A DNA stretch of 64,000 nucleotides from Enterococcus sp. DIV1094 (GTDB lineage: Bacteria > Bacillota > Bacilli > Lactobacillales > Enterococcaceae). The stretch's first letter is position 1, and each line of letters begins with the position of its first letter. The position numbers and the translations under genes were made by a program. The notes beneath the pieces were generated by a model. The model searched no databases and was not told where the DNA came from. It worked only from the letters and a program-made list of their open reading frames with translations. Of the stretch, positions 28,002 to 37,579 are shown piece by piece. Where the stretch lies: assembly GCF_017316305.2 (NCBI RefSeq), contig NZ_CP147250.1, forward strand, positions 744,001 through 808,000. Reading direction: 5' to 3'.

Positions 28002-28045
28002 GGCGATAACTACGAAAAGAAAAAGAACCAATTTCGTAGTTACCG
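28002..28045 (-). terminator. Inverted repeat after the GT8 gene
   Basis: GCGATAACTACGAAA ... TTTCGTAGTTACCGC, one mismatch in a 15-bp stem, 72 nt past the stop. Likely terminator, though T-richness is weak. Confidence 0.45.
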
Positions 28046-28116
28046 CTTGATTGATCGAAATCGCCCTTGTGCCAATCCCACTAATCAAGTCATATTTTTA
28101 GTTGTCTGTCTAGTAA

Positions 28117-28974
28117 TCATCCAACAAGATTCTCCAGCAATCTCAACAAACTTTTTACTTGAGTCGTATATAGTTCGTAATAATTTTTGCTTGGATGTTG
28201 GAATGCTGGTTGCCAAGGTTTTGGCTGTCCACTGTAATGGATGATATAAGGCCTCTTCCTCGCTTCACGGTATTCTTTCTCTCCTATAAATGTTGGATGT
28301 CTTTTCGTCTTATTTAGAATATAGGTCTGGACGTTCCATTTAGAATGTAGCCGATACCATTGATTATACAGCACTACGTTTAACGCCTCCTGGTCGTGAC
28401 ACTCCAATTTGTTTGGATAACGTTTGATATTTTCTAGCACCTTCTTTGTAATACCTAACTGATTCCACTTCAAGACATCGACGACGATCGCGCCAGAATC
28501 GAAACATAGTAAGGTTTTAATTGGCAGATCCACTTCTATTGAGGGATGGTGGAAACTAGCATCTTCCACTGCTGAGATGACATGTCCTGAAAAATCGACG
28601 GCCCATAATTCGGAAATATCTTCAAGGGCAATCATGTCACAATCTAAATATAGGATTTTTTCCGTCGATTGATTTTTTAAAAGCGCGGGCAACAAAATTC
28701 GAGCATTGGCCACCTTTGAAAGTTCTTGATCAGTCCTCCTTACTAGATGGTTGTCAATGGTTAAAAATTCAATACTTGCTTTTTCTCGTTTTATTGAGAC
28801 GATGGTTTTTAACATCTGACGATCAGTATCTGTTAATTGGATATCTAGAACAAAAAAATGAAATAAAATATCTTTCTTTTGGCAATTGTCTATGATTAAA
28901 AGTATTAATGCAGCTAAGTGAGGCGCCCAGGCAGTATTACAATAAGAAGCAATGGCTAATTCTTTTTTGGTCAT
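28117..28974 (-). CDS. Family 8 glycosyltransferase
   Basis: 285 aa, cytoplasmic. Sugar-nucleotide-binding DxD in ILYLDCDMIAL (about residues 104-114), FDSGAIVVD, CHDQEALNVVL and a C-terminal HYSGQPKPW, all typical of GT8 retaining galactosyl/glucosyl transferases. AGGAG upstream. Single gene within the surface island; it may glycosylate a wall polymer or a Ser/Thr-rich surface protein, which is inference. Confidence 0.85.
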   Translation of the reverse strand: MTKKELAIASYCNTAWAPHLAALILLIIDNCQKKDILFHFFVLDIQLTDTDRQMLKTIVSIKREKASIEFLTIDNHLVRRTDQELSKVANARILLPALLKNQSTEKILYLDCDMIALEDISELWAVDFSGHVISAVEDASFHHPSIEVDLPIKTLLCFDSGAIVVDVLKWNQLGITKKVLENIKRYPNKLECHDQEALNVVLYNQWYRLHSKWNVQTYILNKTKRHPTFIGEKEYREARKRPYIIHYSGQPKPWQPAFQHPSKNYYELYTTQVKSLLRLLENLVG

Positions 28975-29068
28975 ACTACTCCTCCTTTTCTAAAAAATTT
29001 GAGAATTTGTCATTCCCCTTCTTATACACGCTCTCATAAAAAGAGACGATACAAATTTTTACAGAACC

Positions 29069-29113
29069 AACATTAATGATCTGAATAATCTGAAAATTCA
29101 GATCATTAATGTT
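29069..29113. repeat. 18-bp perfect inverted repeat
   Basis: AACATTAATGATCTGAAT, 9-nt loop, and its exact complement, in the gap upstream of the GT8 gene. Not followed by T. Function unknown. Confidence 0.5.
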
Positions 29114-29344
29114 GAGCTCAGTTTTTGATGACTATTTTGTTTCATACACTTTTGATTTTATTTAGCGAATTTAAATGCTATCATCTCTGAGGTTATTTCT
29201 CCTCATTTCTTTCTTTTTAGAATATATATTTCTTTATCGTACTTCCCAATACATATACTGTTCTAATTAATATTCACCTGTTTGATGATCCCAATCCTTC
29301 CTCATTTACGAACCGAATACATAACTATTTCCGGACAATATAAA

Positions 29345-29937
29345 TGACATATTCTAAGTTAAGAATATATGATTTTAACTTGAGGCAAAAAGAAGTAAAC
29401 ATCAATTTCTGCTTCAGTACACTAAGCGAATGATTGGCTACATGTTCTTCAGATGATGTAAGTACTCTTGTTTTGTTTTTGACTATACTTGTCTCAGGGT
29501 AAAGAATATCTTTTGTTGAAATGATTAACTAGTTTGACCCCCAAGTTTTTCGTCAATGTGTAATTGGCGCACCTTGCGATCCTAACGATGAAAGATAGTA
29601 GAAATGACTGCCGATAAGATTTTTCCATATTCCAATGAATCTCTTTTAAGCACAAAATCATAGAGTTGAATATTTCGATACAAACTTTGTAGAATCGTGT
29701 GTTCAGTATAACTACTAAAGACAATGAACCCGGTAGATACATGCCTAATCTTCTCTCCAAACTCTAAACCTGCGTCCTCATCATACCTTACTCTACCAAG
29801 CTACTGAAAGAATCGTTGCGGTTCACTAATTAGTTGGATAGAATATGCGGTCTTTTACTATCTAAGATTTGTTGAATCATTTCTTTGTAATAGATGGCAC
29901 ACAAAGGATTCGTTTCAACCAAATAGATATCTACCAT
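29345..29937 (-). pseudogene. Degraded Agr/Fsr-type LytTR response regulator
   Basis: Three separate frames rebuild one protein. MVDIYLVETNPLCAIYYKEM (from 29937, stop near 29830) is a receiver start. LEFGEKIRHVSTGFIVF with YDFVLKRDSLEYGKIL (to a stop at 29582) is the receiver end. STKDILYPETSIVKNKTRVL (about 29430-29520) matches the start of a LytTR domain. Each aligns by eye with the intact regulator at 2472-3200. Multiple frameshifts and stops; the LytTR end is lost. Confidence 0.7.
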
Positions 29938-30071
29938 CTTAAAATAATCTATTTCTAGAAAGCCAATTTTCACAAATTTATGAAAAGAAATCAATGACTA
30001 CTAAAAAACAAAAAAAGAATCAGTATAGGCCTTCCGCTTAAATTCATTCATACACTTATCTTTGAATATTA

Positions 30072-30479
30072 TTATTTTACTTGATAAGCGAAATAGTGAC
30101 CATTTCTTTCTGCCAATCCAAAAGTAGCCGAACATTTTAAATAAGTAGGAATATATGTCACAGATGGAATAGAAAAGTATTGCTTTTGTTTATCCGTAAC
30201 CTTAATCGGCAACTGGATTTCTGTTCCATGATGATTCGTTAATATCGTATACTTATTTCTGAAGTTTACAATTATCGCTTGATAGCATCCTAAAAATTGT
30301 AACTTGTTTCCTTCATATCTTAATAGTTCTTCTTTTGAGGGTAAAAAACTCGGTTCCAAAGCTTTCGGATTTTTTGTATGCAAGTGAACATGGGGAATCA
30401 TTAAATTGTTGTATTCCATAAAAATACTTATTGTTAGAAGAACAAGCATTCCAATGGTAAGAAATAAGAATCTTTTCAT
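30072..30479 (-). CDS. Small membrane-anchored protein
   Basis: 135 aa from MKRFLFLTI (GGGGGA 3 nt upstream). One N-terminal hydrophobic segment (about 4-20), then an extracellular domain with IPHVHLHTK, YTILTNHHGTEIQL and CSATFG. Not recognised. Probably co-transcribed with the upstream 68-aa membrane protein, 96 nt away. Confidence 0.55.
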   Translation of the reverse strand: MKRFLFLTIGMLVLLTISIFMEYNNLMIPHVHLHTKNPKALEPSFLPSKEELLRYEGNKLQFLGCYQAIIVNFRNKYTILTNHHGTEIQLPIKVTDKQKQYFSIPSVTYIPTYLKCSATFGLAERNGHYFAYQVK

Positions 30480-30575
30480 TTCGTCCCCCTTCTGAGAAAC
30501 ACATCCTAAAAATAGTAGATACCTTTTTATAAAAATATCTCGCATTGTCTGTCTTTCTACGAAAGCCTTTCACTA

Positions 30576-30782
30576 TTAACTTGAAATTTTCTTATTACGC
30601 CAGTATCTAGCTATGAACCAAATACTTGAAACGAGAAATCCAATTTCTCCTATAATGACACTGTAAAATCCTGGCTCGTGAACAATTCCATGTTTATCTA
30701 CATAAACGAATGACGTACCAAAAAAAGGGATTAACAAAGAAATGAGTAAACAAACAGTGGGGGAGCCATATTTCTTCCACAT
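30576..30782 (-). CDS. Small two-helix membrane protein
   Basis: 68 aa from ATG 30782 (AAAGG 10 nt upstream; a GTG at 30791 is too close to it). Two hydrophobic segments: VCLLISLLIPFFG and VIIGEIGFLVSSIWFIA. Not recognised. Upstream, 30783-31173 holds no gene that I can support. Confidence 0.5.
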   Translation of the reverse strand: MWKKYGSPTVCLLISLLIPFFGTSFVYVDKHGIVHEPGFYSVIIGEIGFLVSSIWFIARYWRNKKISS

Positions 30783-31173
30783 TTTTTCCACACCTTTCTA
30801 TTCATAAGATATGCAATAACAAATAGAACAATCATAAGTGGGAGAACAGCCATAGTATCCTATTTGCTATTGCAAAAGAGTTTTAACGATTAACAACTCT
30901 TCTTTGTTAAGAATAAGTAAATGTGAGTCGTTCAAAATTCCATTTTCAGCTATTTTTCATCAAATTTTGAGACTCACTAAATTTATTCACCCTAAATATT
31001 CTATTCATAAAGCATCGAACTTTATTTCAACCGTTATATCCTTTGAGTTAAAATAAATTTGGGCATTTCAGATAATGATTTGGATTAACCATTATATTCC
31101 TTCAAATTGTCTTTTAAATACGCTCCCTTTGATAGGAAGCGCACTTGGCTTGAAATTTGATAGGAATGATTGA

Positions 31174-31989
31174 TTAGTTGCTGCTACTCTTCAAGGGAAC
31201 ATCCACTTGTGCAAACACTTTTCCATCTTTCAAATGTAAAATACTCACCTTTTTATCGATTGAGTCTACGAAATCTTCAGCGTATAGTTGAAAGGGTTGA
31301 TTTTCAACTTGCTCTGATTCAGGAACAGAATCAAACTGCATGATTCGTCTACCAAGTCCATTGACAATCAACATCAATGTATCTTTATCCGTTGTTCCTC
31401 GATTATCAAATGTTCCAACGATCGATGAATCTTTACCTATAACAAATGGCTGAACGCTTAAACTTTTGATCATTGTATTATTTCCAGTTAATTCATCGTA
31501 CGCAGATAATAAATCACGTGCATATAACATAGAGATCGGCAATTGTTCGTCAGCGTTTAAGACATCAATACCTACTGCTGCATAGTTACTTACACTTACT
31601 TGCTGGCGTAGAATAGCTATATCTTCATCATTAAGTGTTAATTCATATTTTCCAGACTCAGAATAAGGAATTGATTGGTAAATCCCATCTTCTTGTGTAA
31701 AGAAACGAACGAATAAATAAGGTTTCGGATTTTTTAGCTCAATCTTCATGGACAAATGAGCCTGACCATTCACTAAGCTCATTTGAATCTTTGAATTTCC
31801 ATTACTTGTATTGATTACCGGAATATCAACTTGAGTTTCAGCTAATGGAGATGTTGTAAGAGGACTTCTTTGTGGTTCCGATAAACTGGTTTGAGTTTCT
31901 AAATTCAGAGTGTCTGTGTGCACCTTCATTGTTCCGCCTGTCACTCCTAATGCTAATGATAAAATACCTAATTTAATTATTTTCTGCAT
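31174..31989 (-). CDS. Secreted protein of unknown function
   Basis: 271 aa with an N-terminal signal segment (about 1-23), a Thr/Ser/Gln-rich linker and a beta-rich region (QMSLVNGQAHLSMKIELKN, VGIDVLNADEQLPISML, DSSIVGTFDNRG) that resembles Ig-like surface domains. No anchor, WxL or LPxTG motif. Single gene upstream of no obvious partner; it lies among the other secreted proteins of the island. Confidence 0.6.
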   Translation of the reverse strand: MQKIIKLGILSLALGVTGGTMKVHTDTLNLETQTSLSEPQRSPLTTSPLAETQVDIPVINTSNGNSKIQMSLVNGQAHLSMKIELKNPKPYLFVRFFTQEDGIYQSIPYSESGKYELTLNDEDIAILRQQVSVSNYAAVGIDVLNADEQLPISMLYARDLLSAYDELTGNNTMIKSLSVQPFVIGKDSSIVGTFDNRGTTDKDTLMLIVNGLGRRIMQFDSVPESEQVENQPFQLYAEDFVDSIDKKVSILHLKDGKVFAQVDVPLKSSSN

Positions 31990-32083
31990 ATTTCTATCTC
32001 CTTCTCATTCTTCTATGTTCATCTTTTAAACTATCCTTTATTATTAAAATCGGTAGTATGCAAATTTTTTCTATAGACGTATA

Positions 32084-32114
32084 AAACAAAAGAGCCGCTT
32101 CGGCTCTCTTGTTT
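32084..32114. terminator. Terminator between 31989 and 32220
   Basis: AAACAAAAGAGCCG, CTT loop, CGGCTCTCTTGTTT. It is placed to end the transcript of the pseudogene at 32220-32853. Confidence 0.7.
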
Positions 32115-32219
32115 ATTTACTAGAACAGGTTAGAACAGTCTAATTTACTCGATTAAATGACAATTACTTGTTTTCTTGACGTGACAGTTATTTACTGAAC
32201 TACGAACATAATCGCTTAG

Positions 32220-32853
32220 CTATTTTGTTCGTATAACTGACACATTTAGTTTTTTTATAACAACGGGATCGCCATGGATAGAAGGTACACAATAGATGAT
32301 ACTATATGTGCCCGCTTTTCTAGTGTCTACATTGTTTTCCAGAATAAAGATAATCTGTTGTCTCCACACCTTGACTATCATGTGAAGTGATCCCTAATTA
32401 TTTTGGAAGCGGATTAAACGTGCTATATTGCGAGACAACAATAGGGTTTTGTGGAAATACAATATCTGCAATGTGGTCTAGAACAGTGACAGCAATGCTT
32501 TTCTCCGTTCGCTTATGATCAGAATCTTCTATTGCATACGTTACTTTATATTTTCCTGGTTGGTTCATATCCACATTATCATAGATGACATTCTCTAGTG
32601 CAGGTTGGCTACTTCCATCTTCGTGATCATAAAAATATACGCCTTCCAATGGATTAAAAAAATCTCCGACGTAAAGGGTCCGATCATTCGCAAAAATTAC
32701 CGGAGCCTGTCCAGTTTGCTCTAATGGTTTCATTACAGGGGCACCCTCTATCGCTTTTTCTGCTTCTGTCGCAAATGTCACCTGATTTGCAACTACTGTT
32801 GGAATGGCTAGTGCAACCAAACTCAGCATACTCAACCATTTAGAATGTTTCAT
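32220..32853 (-). pseudogene. Secreted DUF5011 (Ig-like) protein, broken
   Basis: The open part (32398-32853, 151 aa) has a signal peptide and one complete DUF5011 domain (DHEDGSSQPALENVIYDNVD). It stops at TAA right after STFNPLPK, the start of a second such domain. Downstream, LGITSHDSQGVETTD continues in frame, then after a one-base shift comes LENNVDTRKAGTYSIIY to a natural stop at 32220. So a two-domain protein was disrupted by one stop and one frameshift. A truncated product may still be secreted. Confidence 0.75.
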
Positions 32854-32901
32854 ATTTTCCCTCCTTTCTTAATTGATTATATGGAAAATCCATACGATTA
32901 A

Positions 32902-32966
32902 ATTATAGTTAGGAGTGGAAATCGAATGGTCTCATATTTTAGAGTTATTTACGCATTATTGATATT
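32902..32966 (-). promoter_or_regulatory. Shared surface-regulon promoter, copy D
   Basis: Minus strand: ATATC (32961-32965; G to A in the first base), 26 nt, TGAGAC (32929-32934), 21 nt, TATAAT -10 (32902-32907), 48 nt before the start. Confidence 0.75.
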
Positions 32967-32975
32967 ATTCTTCCT

Positions 32976-33275
32976 CTAACTACTAGTCTGATAATAAAAA
33001 TTATTTTCATGTTTTTTAAGATAGAAAGGTATCACTTTTTCATCTTTCAATTCTTTATAGTTTTTGTATTTAAAAAGATAGTAATATTTATTTTTTCCTT
33101 TGATATAAGCAGTATCAAGATAATGTAAATATTTTACTTGAGAAATAAAAATTAGTTTTTCAGTACTCGTTAATTCTGGAAGTCCTTTCTTCCTTCGCCA
33201 ACTATCCAAATCAATAAAAGTGAATGTTCTTTGTTTTGTTTGTGAAATAAAGGATAATAACTCCTTCTCTGACAT
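32976..33275 (-). CDS. Hypothetical protein
   Basis: 99 aa, GGAGG upstream, basic and Tyr/Lys-rich (KGKNKYYYLFKYKNYKELK). The N-terminal half, with FTFIDLDSWRRKKGLPELTSTEK, could be a small helical DNA-binding-like domain, but no family is recognised. No signal peptide. Single gene between the DUF5011 pseudogene and the peptidoglycan hydrolase. Confidence 0.55.
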   Translation of the reverse strand: MSEKELLSFISQTKQRTFTFIDLDSWRRKKGLPELTSTEKLIFISQVKYLHYLDTAYIKGKNKYYYLFKYKNYKELKDEKVIPFYLKKHENNFYYQTSS

Positions 33276-33466
33276 TTTCCTGCACCTCCTTATTAATCAT
33301 ACGTGCCGTATCTTATATTTTTACAACAACATCATTTCTACTATGATATAGTATCTTTTCATTTTGAAACAAAGTTCTCTTCTGATTAACCAAAGCATGA
33401 TAGCTTGCAAGCTAAAATTTTTAAAAGATGTAAGGTCATAATCATCAGAGAACTTTAAGCAGCTAT

Positions 33467-34987
33467 TTACTTTAAAAATAGCAACGCAAATGGATCAATC
33501 AATTGGGATTGGTTTAAACTGCTGTCTCGACTAACCTCGAAGTGCAGATGACTCCCAGTACTATTACCAGTAGAACCTACATAACCAATTATTTGTCCTT
33601 GTGCGACATGATCACCAACTTTTACGGTATATGCTTGTTGGTGCGCATACAATGCAGTCGTACCGTCTTCATGTTCTATGGCTACATAGTTTCCCCAAGA
33701 AGAATGGAATTCTGCTTTTCTCACTGTACCAGCTTTACTTGCATAGATTGGTTCTCCTTGTGACGCAGCTAGATCTAAACCACGGTGAAACTCACCATCT
33801 CGAAAACCAAAAGGGCTAGAAATCGTATAGTTTTTAAGTGGTGTAATATATCCTTTCTGGTTTACTTCCGGTCCAGTAGTTTCTTTATCATATTGTTGTA
33901 AGTCATATGTTTCAATCAAACCATTCAGTTTTTGATTGTACCTCGTATCAGACGCATAACGTCCTGTTAAAAATTTAGTCGCTTCTTGATACGTTTTAGC
34001 ATGAGACTTCCACATGCCCGCATAAAACTCACGATTGTCAATTAAGCCACTTGTCATTAACTTCGCGTAGTCTTGTAAACTTTCTTCATAATTTTTGTAT
34101 TTTCTAAACGCTGATTGCACGCTATAAAGTGTCCCTTCACCTGTATCTTCTTGCGTAGTAAGGGAAACACTATCTCCTTTATATGCTCCCTTAATTCCAA
34201 AAAGATTGTAGTTTGGCGCTTGTGCTAACTGACTTTGTCCACTCGCTGATTCTAAAATCGCTTGCGCAATCATCACAGACGCATATAAGCCATTTTCTTG
34301 ACCGATTTTTCTTGAGGATTCCCCTATTTTACGAATAAAACTTTCGACAGATTCATCTTTTTCAAAATGAATCGAGTCCTTATCGATTTCTTCACTCCCT
34401 GGTACTAAGTCTTGAATGGGCATAGTTGGACTTGGTTGGTTCACCTCTTCTTCAGGAGTCATTGGTGTAGCCGGAGTAACTGATTGTGGTGGTGCTTTTT
34501 GTTCCGTATCCCCTTGATCTGTCTTCTCCTTTTGATTATTCGAATCATCTGCGCCTGTTGTATCAGGTTCTTGTGGTTGACTTGGTTTAGTCGGCTTTGT
34601 TATGGATGGTTCAGTTGATGTATCTGTTTCTTCTGAATTATCCGTTGTTGTATTTGTTGTAGTCGTTTCTCCCGTGGTTTCGTTTGTGTCACTCGTGCTT
34701 CCTGTTGTGGCCGTTTCATCTGTCGTTTCGTTTGTATCACTGGTGGTGTCTGCTGTGCTTGTTTCATCCGTTGTATCGTATGTGTCGCTGGTGGTGTCTG
34801 CTGTACTCGTTTCATTCGTTGTTTCAGTTTGTTCCTCTGAAGTTGTTGCTGTGCCTGATATCGTATCTATTGTAGTCTGTTCTGTCGATAAAACTTTTTC
34901 ATCTGCTACTATTTGTAAAGGTGTAATAAACAACAGTTGTGACAGAAGAACCCCTGAAACAAAGCAATGCGTAAACTTTTTTTGCAA
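33467..34987 (-). CDS. Two-domain peptidoglycan hydrolase (glucosaminidase + M23 endopeptidase)
   Basis: 506 aa: signal peptide to about 29; Thr/Ser/Glu-rich repeats of ETSTADTTSDT type (about 36-130); Pro-rich linker; a GH73 glucosaminidase (about 212-362) with catalytic Glu in AQAILESASGQSQLA; and an M23 (LytM) peptidase (about 385-500) with zinc ligands in HRGLDLA and HLHFEV. It cuts both glycan and peptide bonds of peptidoglycan. It follows the YxeA-like gene by 55 nt and likely shares its promoter, linking wall cleavage to the surface regulon. Confidence 0.88.
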   Translation of the reverse strand: MQKKFTHCFVSGVLLSQLLFITPLQIVADEKVLSTEQTTIDTISGTATTSEEQTETTNETSTADTTSDTYDTTDETSTADTTSDTNETTDETATTGSTSDTNETTGETTTTNTTTDNSEETDTSTEPSITKPTKPSQPQEPDTTGADDSNNQKEKTDQGDTEQKAPPQSVTPATPMTPEEEVNQPSPTMPIQDLVPGSEEIDKDSIHFEKDESVESFIRKIGESSRKIGQENGLYASVMIAQAILESASGQSQLAQAPNYNLFGIKGAYKGDSVSLTTQEDTGEGTLYSVQSAFRKYKNYEESLQDYAKLMTSGLIDNREFYAGMWKSHAKTYQEATKFLTGRYASDTRYNQKLNGLIETYDLQQYDKETTGPEVNQKGYITPLKNYTISSPFGFRDGEFHRGLDLAASQGEPIYASKAGTVRKAEFHSSWGNYVAIEHEDGTTALYAHQQAYTVKVGDHVAQGQIIGYVGSTGNSTGSHLHFEVSRDSSLNQSQLIDPFALLFLK

Positions 34988-35042
34988 TATTTTCCCTTCC
35001 TTTTCTTCAATATTTTTTATCCTTTTAACTCTATGTTAAATT

Positions 35043-35393
35043 TCACTCTTTATTTTCTAACTGAATCAATGCTTTCTGTGGAATCTCTGTTCTTTTTAGC
35101 TCCATATACCCTTGCTCTTTCTTTAAGTTGGTATAGGTGATTTTCAAATACGAGTCTTTAATAAAAGGTCGACCTAAATCTGGATGTGTAGAGAAGTGTA
35201 ATTTTTTTCCATTTCCGTCTTCATCATATCCTTTTAAATCATAATAATAGACTTTCTCATCTGTTATTTCAGCTCGTATCTCTCCGTCAGTTGTAACTTT
35301 TACGTAATAATATTGTGGATGGATCATATACCATATCCCACCACATAGTAAACTAATGATTACGACAGAGATTCCTATTTTTAATTTCCCCAT
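35043..35393 (-). CDS. YxeA-family (DUF1093) secreted protein
   Basis: 116 aa: signal/anchor helix (about 5-23) then a small beta-barrel-like domain with YYYVKVTTDGE, YYYDLKGYDEDGNGKKLHF and YLKITYTNLKKEQGY, typical of the YxeA family. Function unknown; members are often regulated by cell-envelope stress. First gene of a two-gene unit with the peptidoglycan hydrolase. Confidence 0.8.
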   Translation of the reverse strand: MGKLKIGISVVIISLLCGGIWYMIHPQYYYVKVTTDGEIRAEITDEKVYYYDLKGYDEDGNGKKLHFSTHPDLGRPFIKDSYLKITYTNLKKEQGYMELKRTEIPQKALIQLENKE

Positions 35394-35485
35394 TATCTAT
35401 CACTTTCTTTATTCCAGTTGAAGCCTAATATCTTGATAAACAGTTGAATCTAGTTAATCTGTTTCATTCTCACATGAACAGGTAA

Positions 35486-35550
35486 ATTATAACCATTATT
35501 CTAAAAGCGCAAGTCTCAAATTCCTATTAAATCGATGAATTTCTGATACC
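35486..35550 (-). promoter_or_regulatory. Shared surface-regulon promoter, copy E
   Basis: Minus strand: GTATC (35545-35549), 26 nt, TGAGAC (35513-35518), 21 nt, TATAAT -10 (35486-35491), about 92 nt before the YxeA start. Confidence 0.75.
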
Positions 35551-35615
35551 ACTGAGAATTTATTAATGATGCGTCGGACCTCTGAAACTGGCTATCTCAT
35601 GTTTTATATAAAAAA

Positions 35616-35661
35616 AAATAAATAAGAAAGTTCATAAAAACGAGACTTTGCTTATTTATTT
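35616..35661. terminator. Terminator after the second Mga-type gene
   Basis: AAATAAATAAG ... CTTATTTATTT 11-bp stem with an inner AAGT/ACTT, 42 nt past the stop. Confidence 0.6.
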
Positions 35662-35703
35662 TGTTCATAGGATCTTCAAATGAATGACTTTGTTTAGAAT
35701 AAA

Positions 35704-37206
35704 TCAGCTTTGCTTAAATCGATTAGCTTGGAGTTCAAATACTCTCTCGCAAATTTTTTTACCATCACAAGGAGTACCCCTTCCAGTAATCACAAACACT
35801 TCTTTATGATTATTTTTCTTTAATCGATTGGGTACATTTACGACAACCAAGTCATACTTTTTCGTTTCTTGATAGCTTTCAACTTGAACATCATGCTCTT
35901 TTGAAAGTTCTAGTTTTAGCCAATCTATTACCATCACTTCCATCAATGGATCTATGAAAAGCATTACACCAACGCGTAGAGGCAATTCAATTAGTGATTG
36001 TTCGTGGTAAATATATAATAGATATTTATGAAGGATAAAGTCTTTATTTTCTCTCAAAAAAGTGTGTTTATATGCTTCTTTCATGCACCACGAATCAATC
36101 CAGTTACGCACCACAATATCTTTATAATTATATTCTTGATAAAAATGAAGTAACGTAGAATCTATATGAAAAATATACCCTTTAAAAAATAAAATACAAT
36201 GATGGCAATTAAAGACATAATATAAGTAGAACATGCGGTTACAAGGGCTAAAATCACACTCAGATTCATCCGGGAACAAGCGCTTAGTAGAACAGGAATT
36301 TAATTCTGCGATCGATTGACCAACTATATCTTTGCGGTCTATTGAGTAATCAATCATATCCTTTATTTTATCCGAAGAAGAAGGCACGGTAAAAAAAAGA
36401 TTGAATAAGTAACTGCTAACTTTGTCAATTTCGGTTAGTTTAATATGAAATAACTTAAAAAAATTAACGAGAATTTCTGTAAATTCATTATAAAAAATAT
36501 TGTTTTTTAAGTACTGTCGTAAACAAGCACTGATTGCCCCAGCCTCACGATTTTTTTGCCTATTCTTCAACAAATTAGAAAATCATAAAGAAAGTTTTGC
36601 TTTTTGCATTGGTTTGAAATCTGCACCATAATAGGATTCTAAATGCTTAAATAAATGTTCAAATTGAATATAATCTTGAGGATTGTAAAATAGATATTCC
36701 TCTGGAAAAATATTTTGATAAAAAATATGTTCAAAATATCGTAATTGTAATTCATTCCCTTTTAATTGGTTATCTTTGATCTCTATATCAAATTGCTTCA
36801 GTACTAGATTAATTCTTTTCATTCTTCGATACAGATCAGCTCTACTAATCTGTAGAGTCCTAGTCAGATATTCTGCACTAACTGAGCGCTGTTCCAAATA
36901 CTCTCGTATGAGCAAATAATTAATCGATGTTGCTGCATAGATACCAATAATCTCTCCTAATTTTGAATGACCTTGGTCAGACAATACAAACGTATTCAAA
37001 TCTTTTTTATATTGTATCCACTTAGTTCCAAAATGATTGGATAAACGAAAATTTATAGATTCTACAATGTTAAATAATACATTTTGAGATACAGATAACT
37101 TAATTTTCAAAGTTTCTTTATCTACTTTCCCCGCATTTATATATAGCTCATCCAACAAACGTAATTCCCTAAGTTCATAACTATCAAGTAGCTGATCTTT
37201 TAACAC
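35704..37206 (-). pseudogene. Mga-family regulator with premature TGA
   Basis: Translates colinearly with the intact Mga-type regulator at 18459-19979 (both begin M(I/L)KDQLLD(N/S)YELRE) for 500 codons, broken only by a TGA at 36583-36585, where the paralogue has Trp in LTLWFTN. The reading frame is otherwise open, so this is a single Trp-to-stop change. The N-terminal 207 residues, containing both HTH regions, could still be made and might act as a competitor of the full-length paralogue. Ends with its own terminator. Confidence 0.85.
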
Positions 37207-37579
37207 TTCATGAACACTCCTTTTAACATACGTTATTAATTAGTGTAACATTTATATAAAAATCACACGTAGGAAGTGATCAAATTATATTTCACAAACC
37301 ATCTTCTTAGGTACATAAGCACTTAAAAAAATTTAAAAATATTTAAATAACGAAAAAATTTAAACAAGTGAAAAAAATTAGCGACAACAACTTAATTTTA
37401 ATTTGTATTTACTTCTTTTAAAAAAATAACCCACTTAGTTATAATTGATTAATTTTAGGCAAACCTTATTATGTAAACTTTTTTATTTTTTTACTTTTTC
37501 GTCTCTTATAATCTAAATATTTCTACTGAAAATAAGGGACAGCACTTAGAATTGAGTTCTAGTGCTGAAAGAGGTGTAT

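Noticed and set aside
29031..29052. CTCTCA and GATAC near the GT8 start as a shared-promoter copy
   Set aside because: Spacing is 11 nt, not 26, and no -10 lies at the required distance.
29494..29760. 88-codon minus-strand ORF
   Set aside because: It is an out-of-frame reading of the degraded LytTR regulator; the neighbouring frame gives the recognisable protein.
30966..30999. TGAGAC on the plus strand at about 30968
   Set aside because: No GTATC at 26-27 nt, no -10, and no plus-strand gene downstream.
34602..35039. Val/Ser-rich plus-strand ORF opposite the peptidoglycan hydrolase
   Set aside because: Mirror of the Thr/Glu repeat region of the real gene; low-complexity artefact.
36583..36585. 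TGA in the Mga-type gene as selenocysteine or programmed readthrough
   Set aside because: No selenocysteine insertion element is visible, and the paralogue has Trp here; a nonsense change is simpler.
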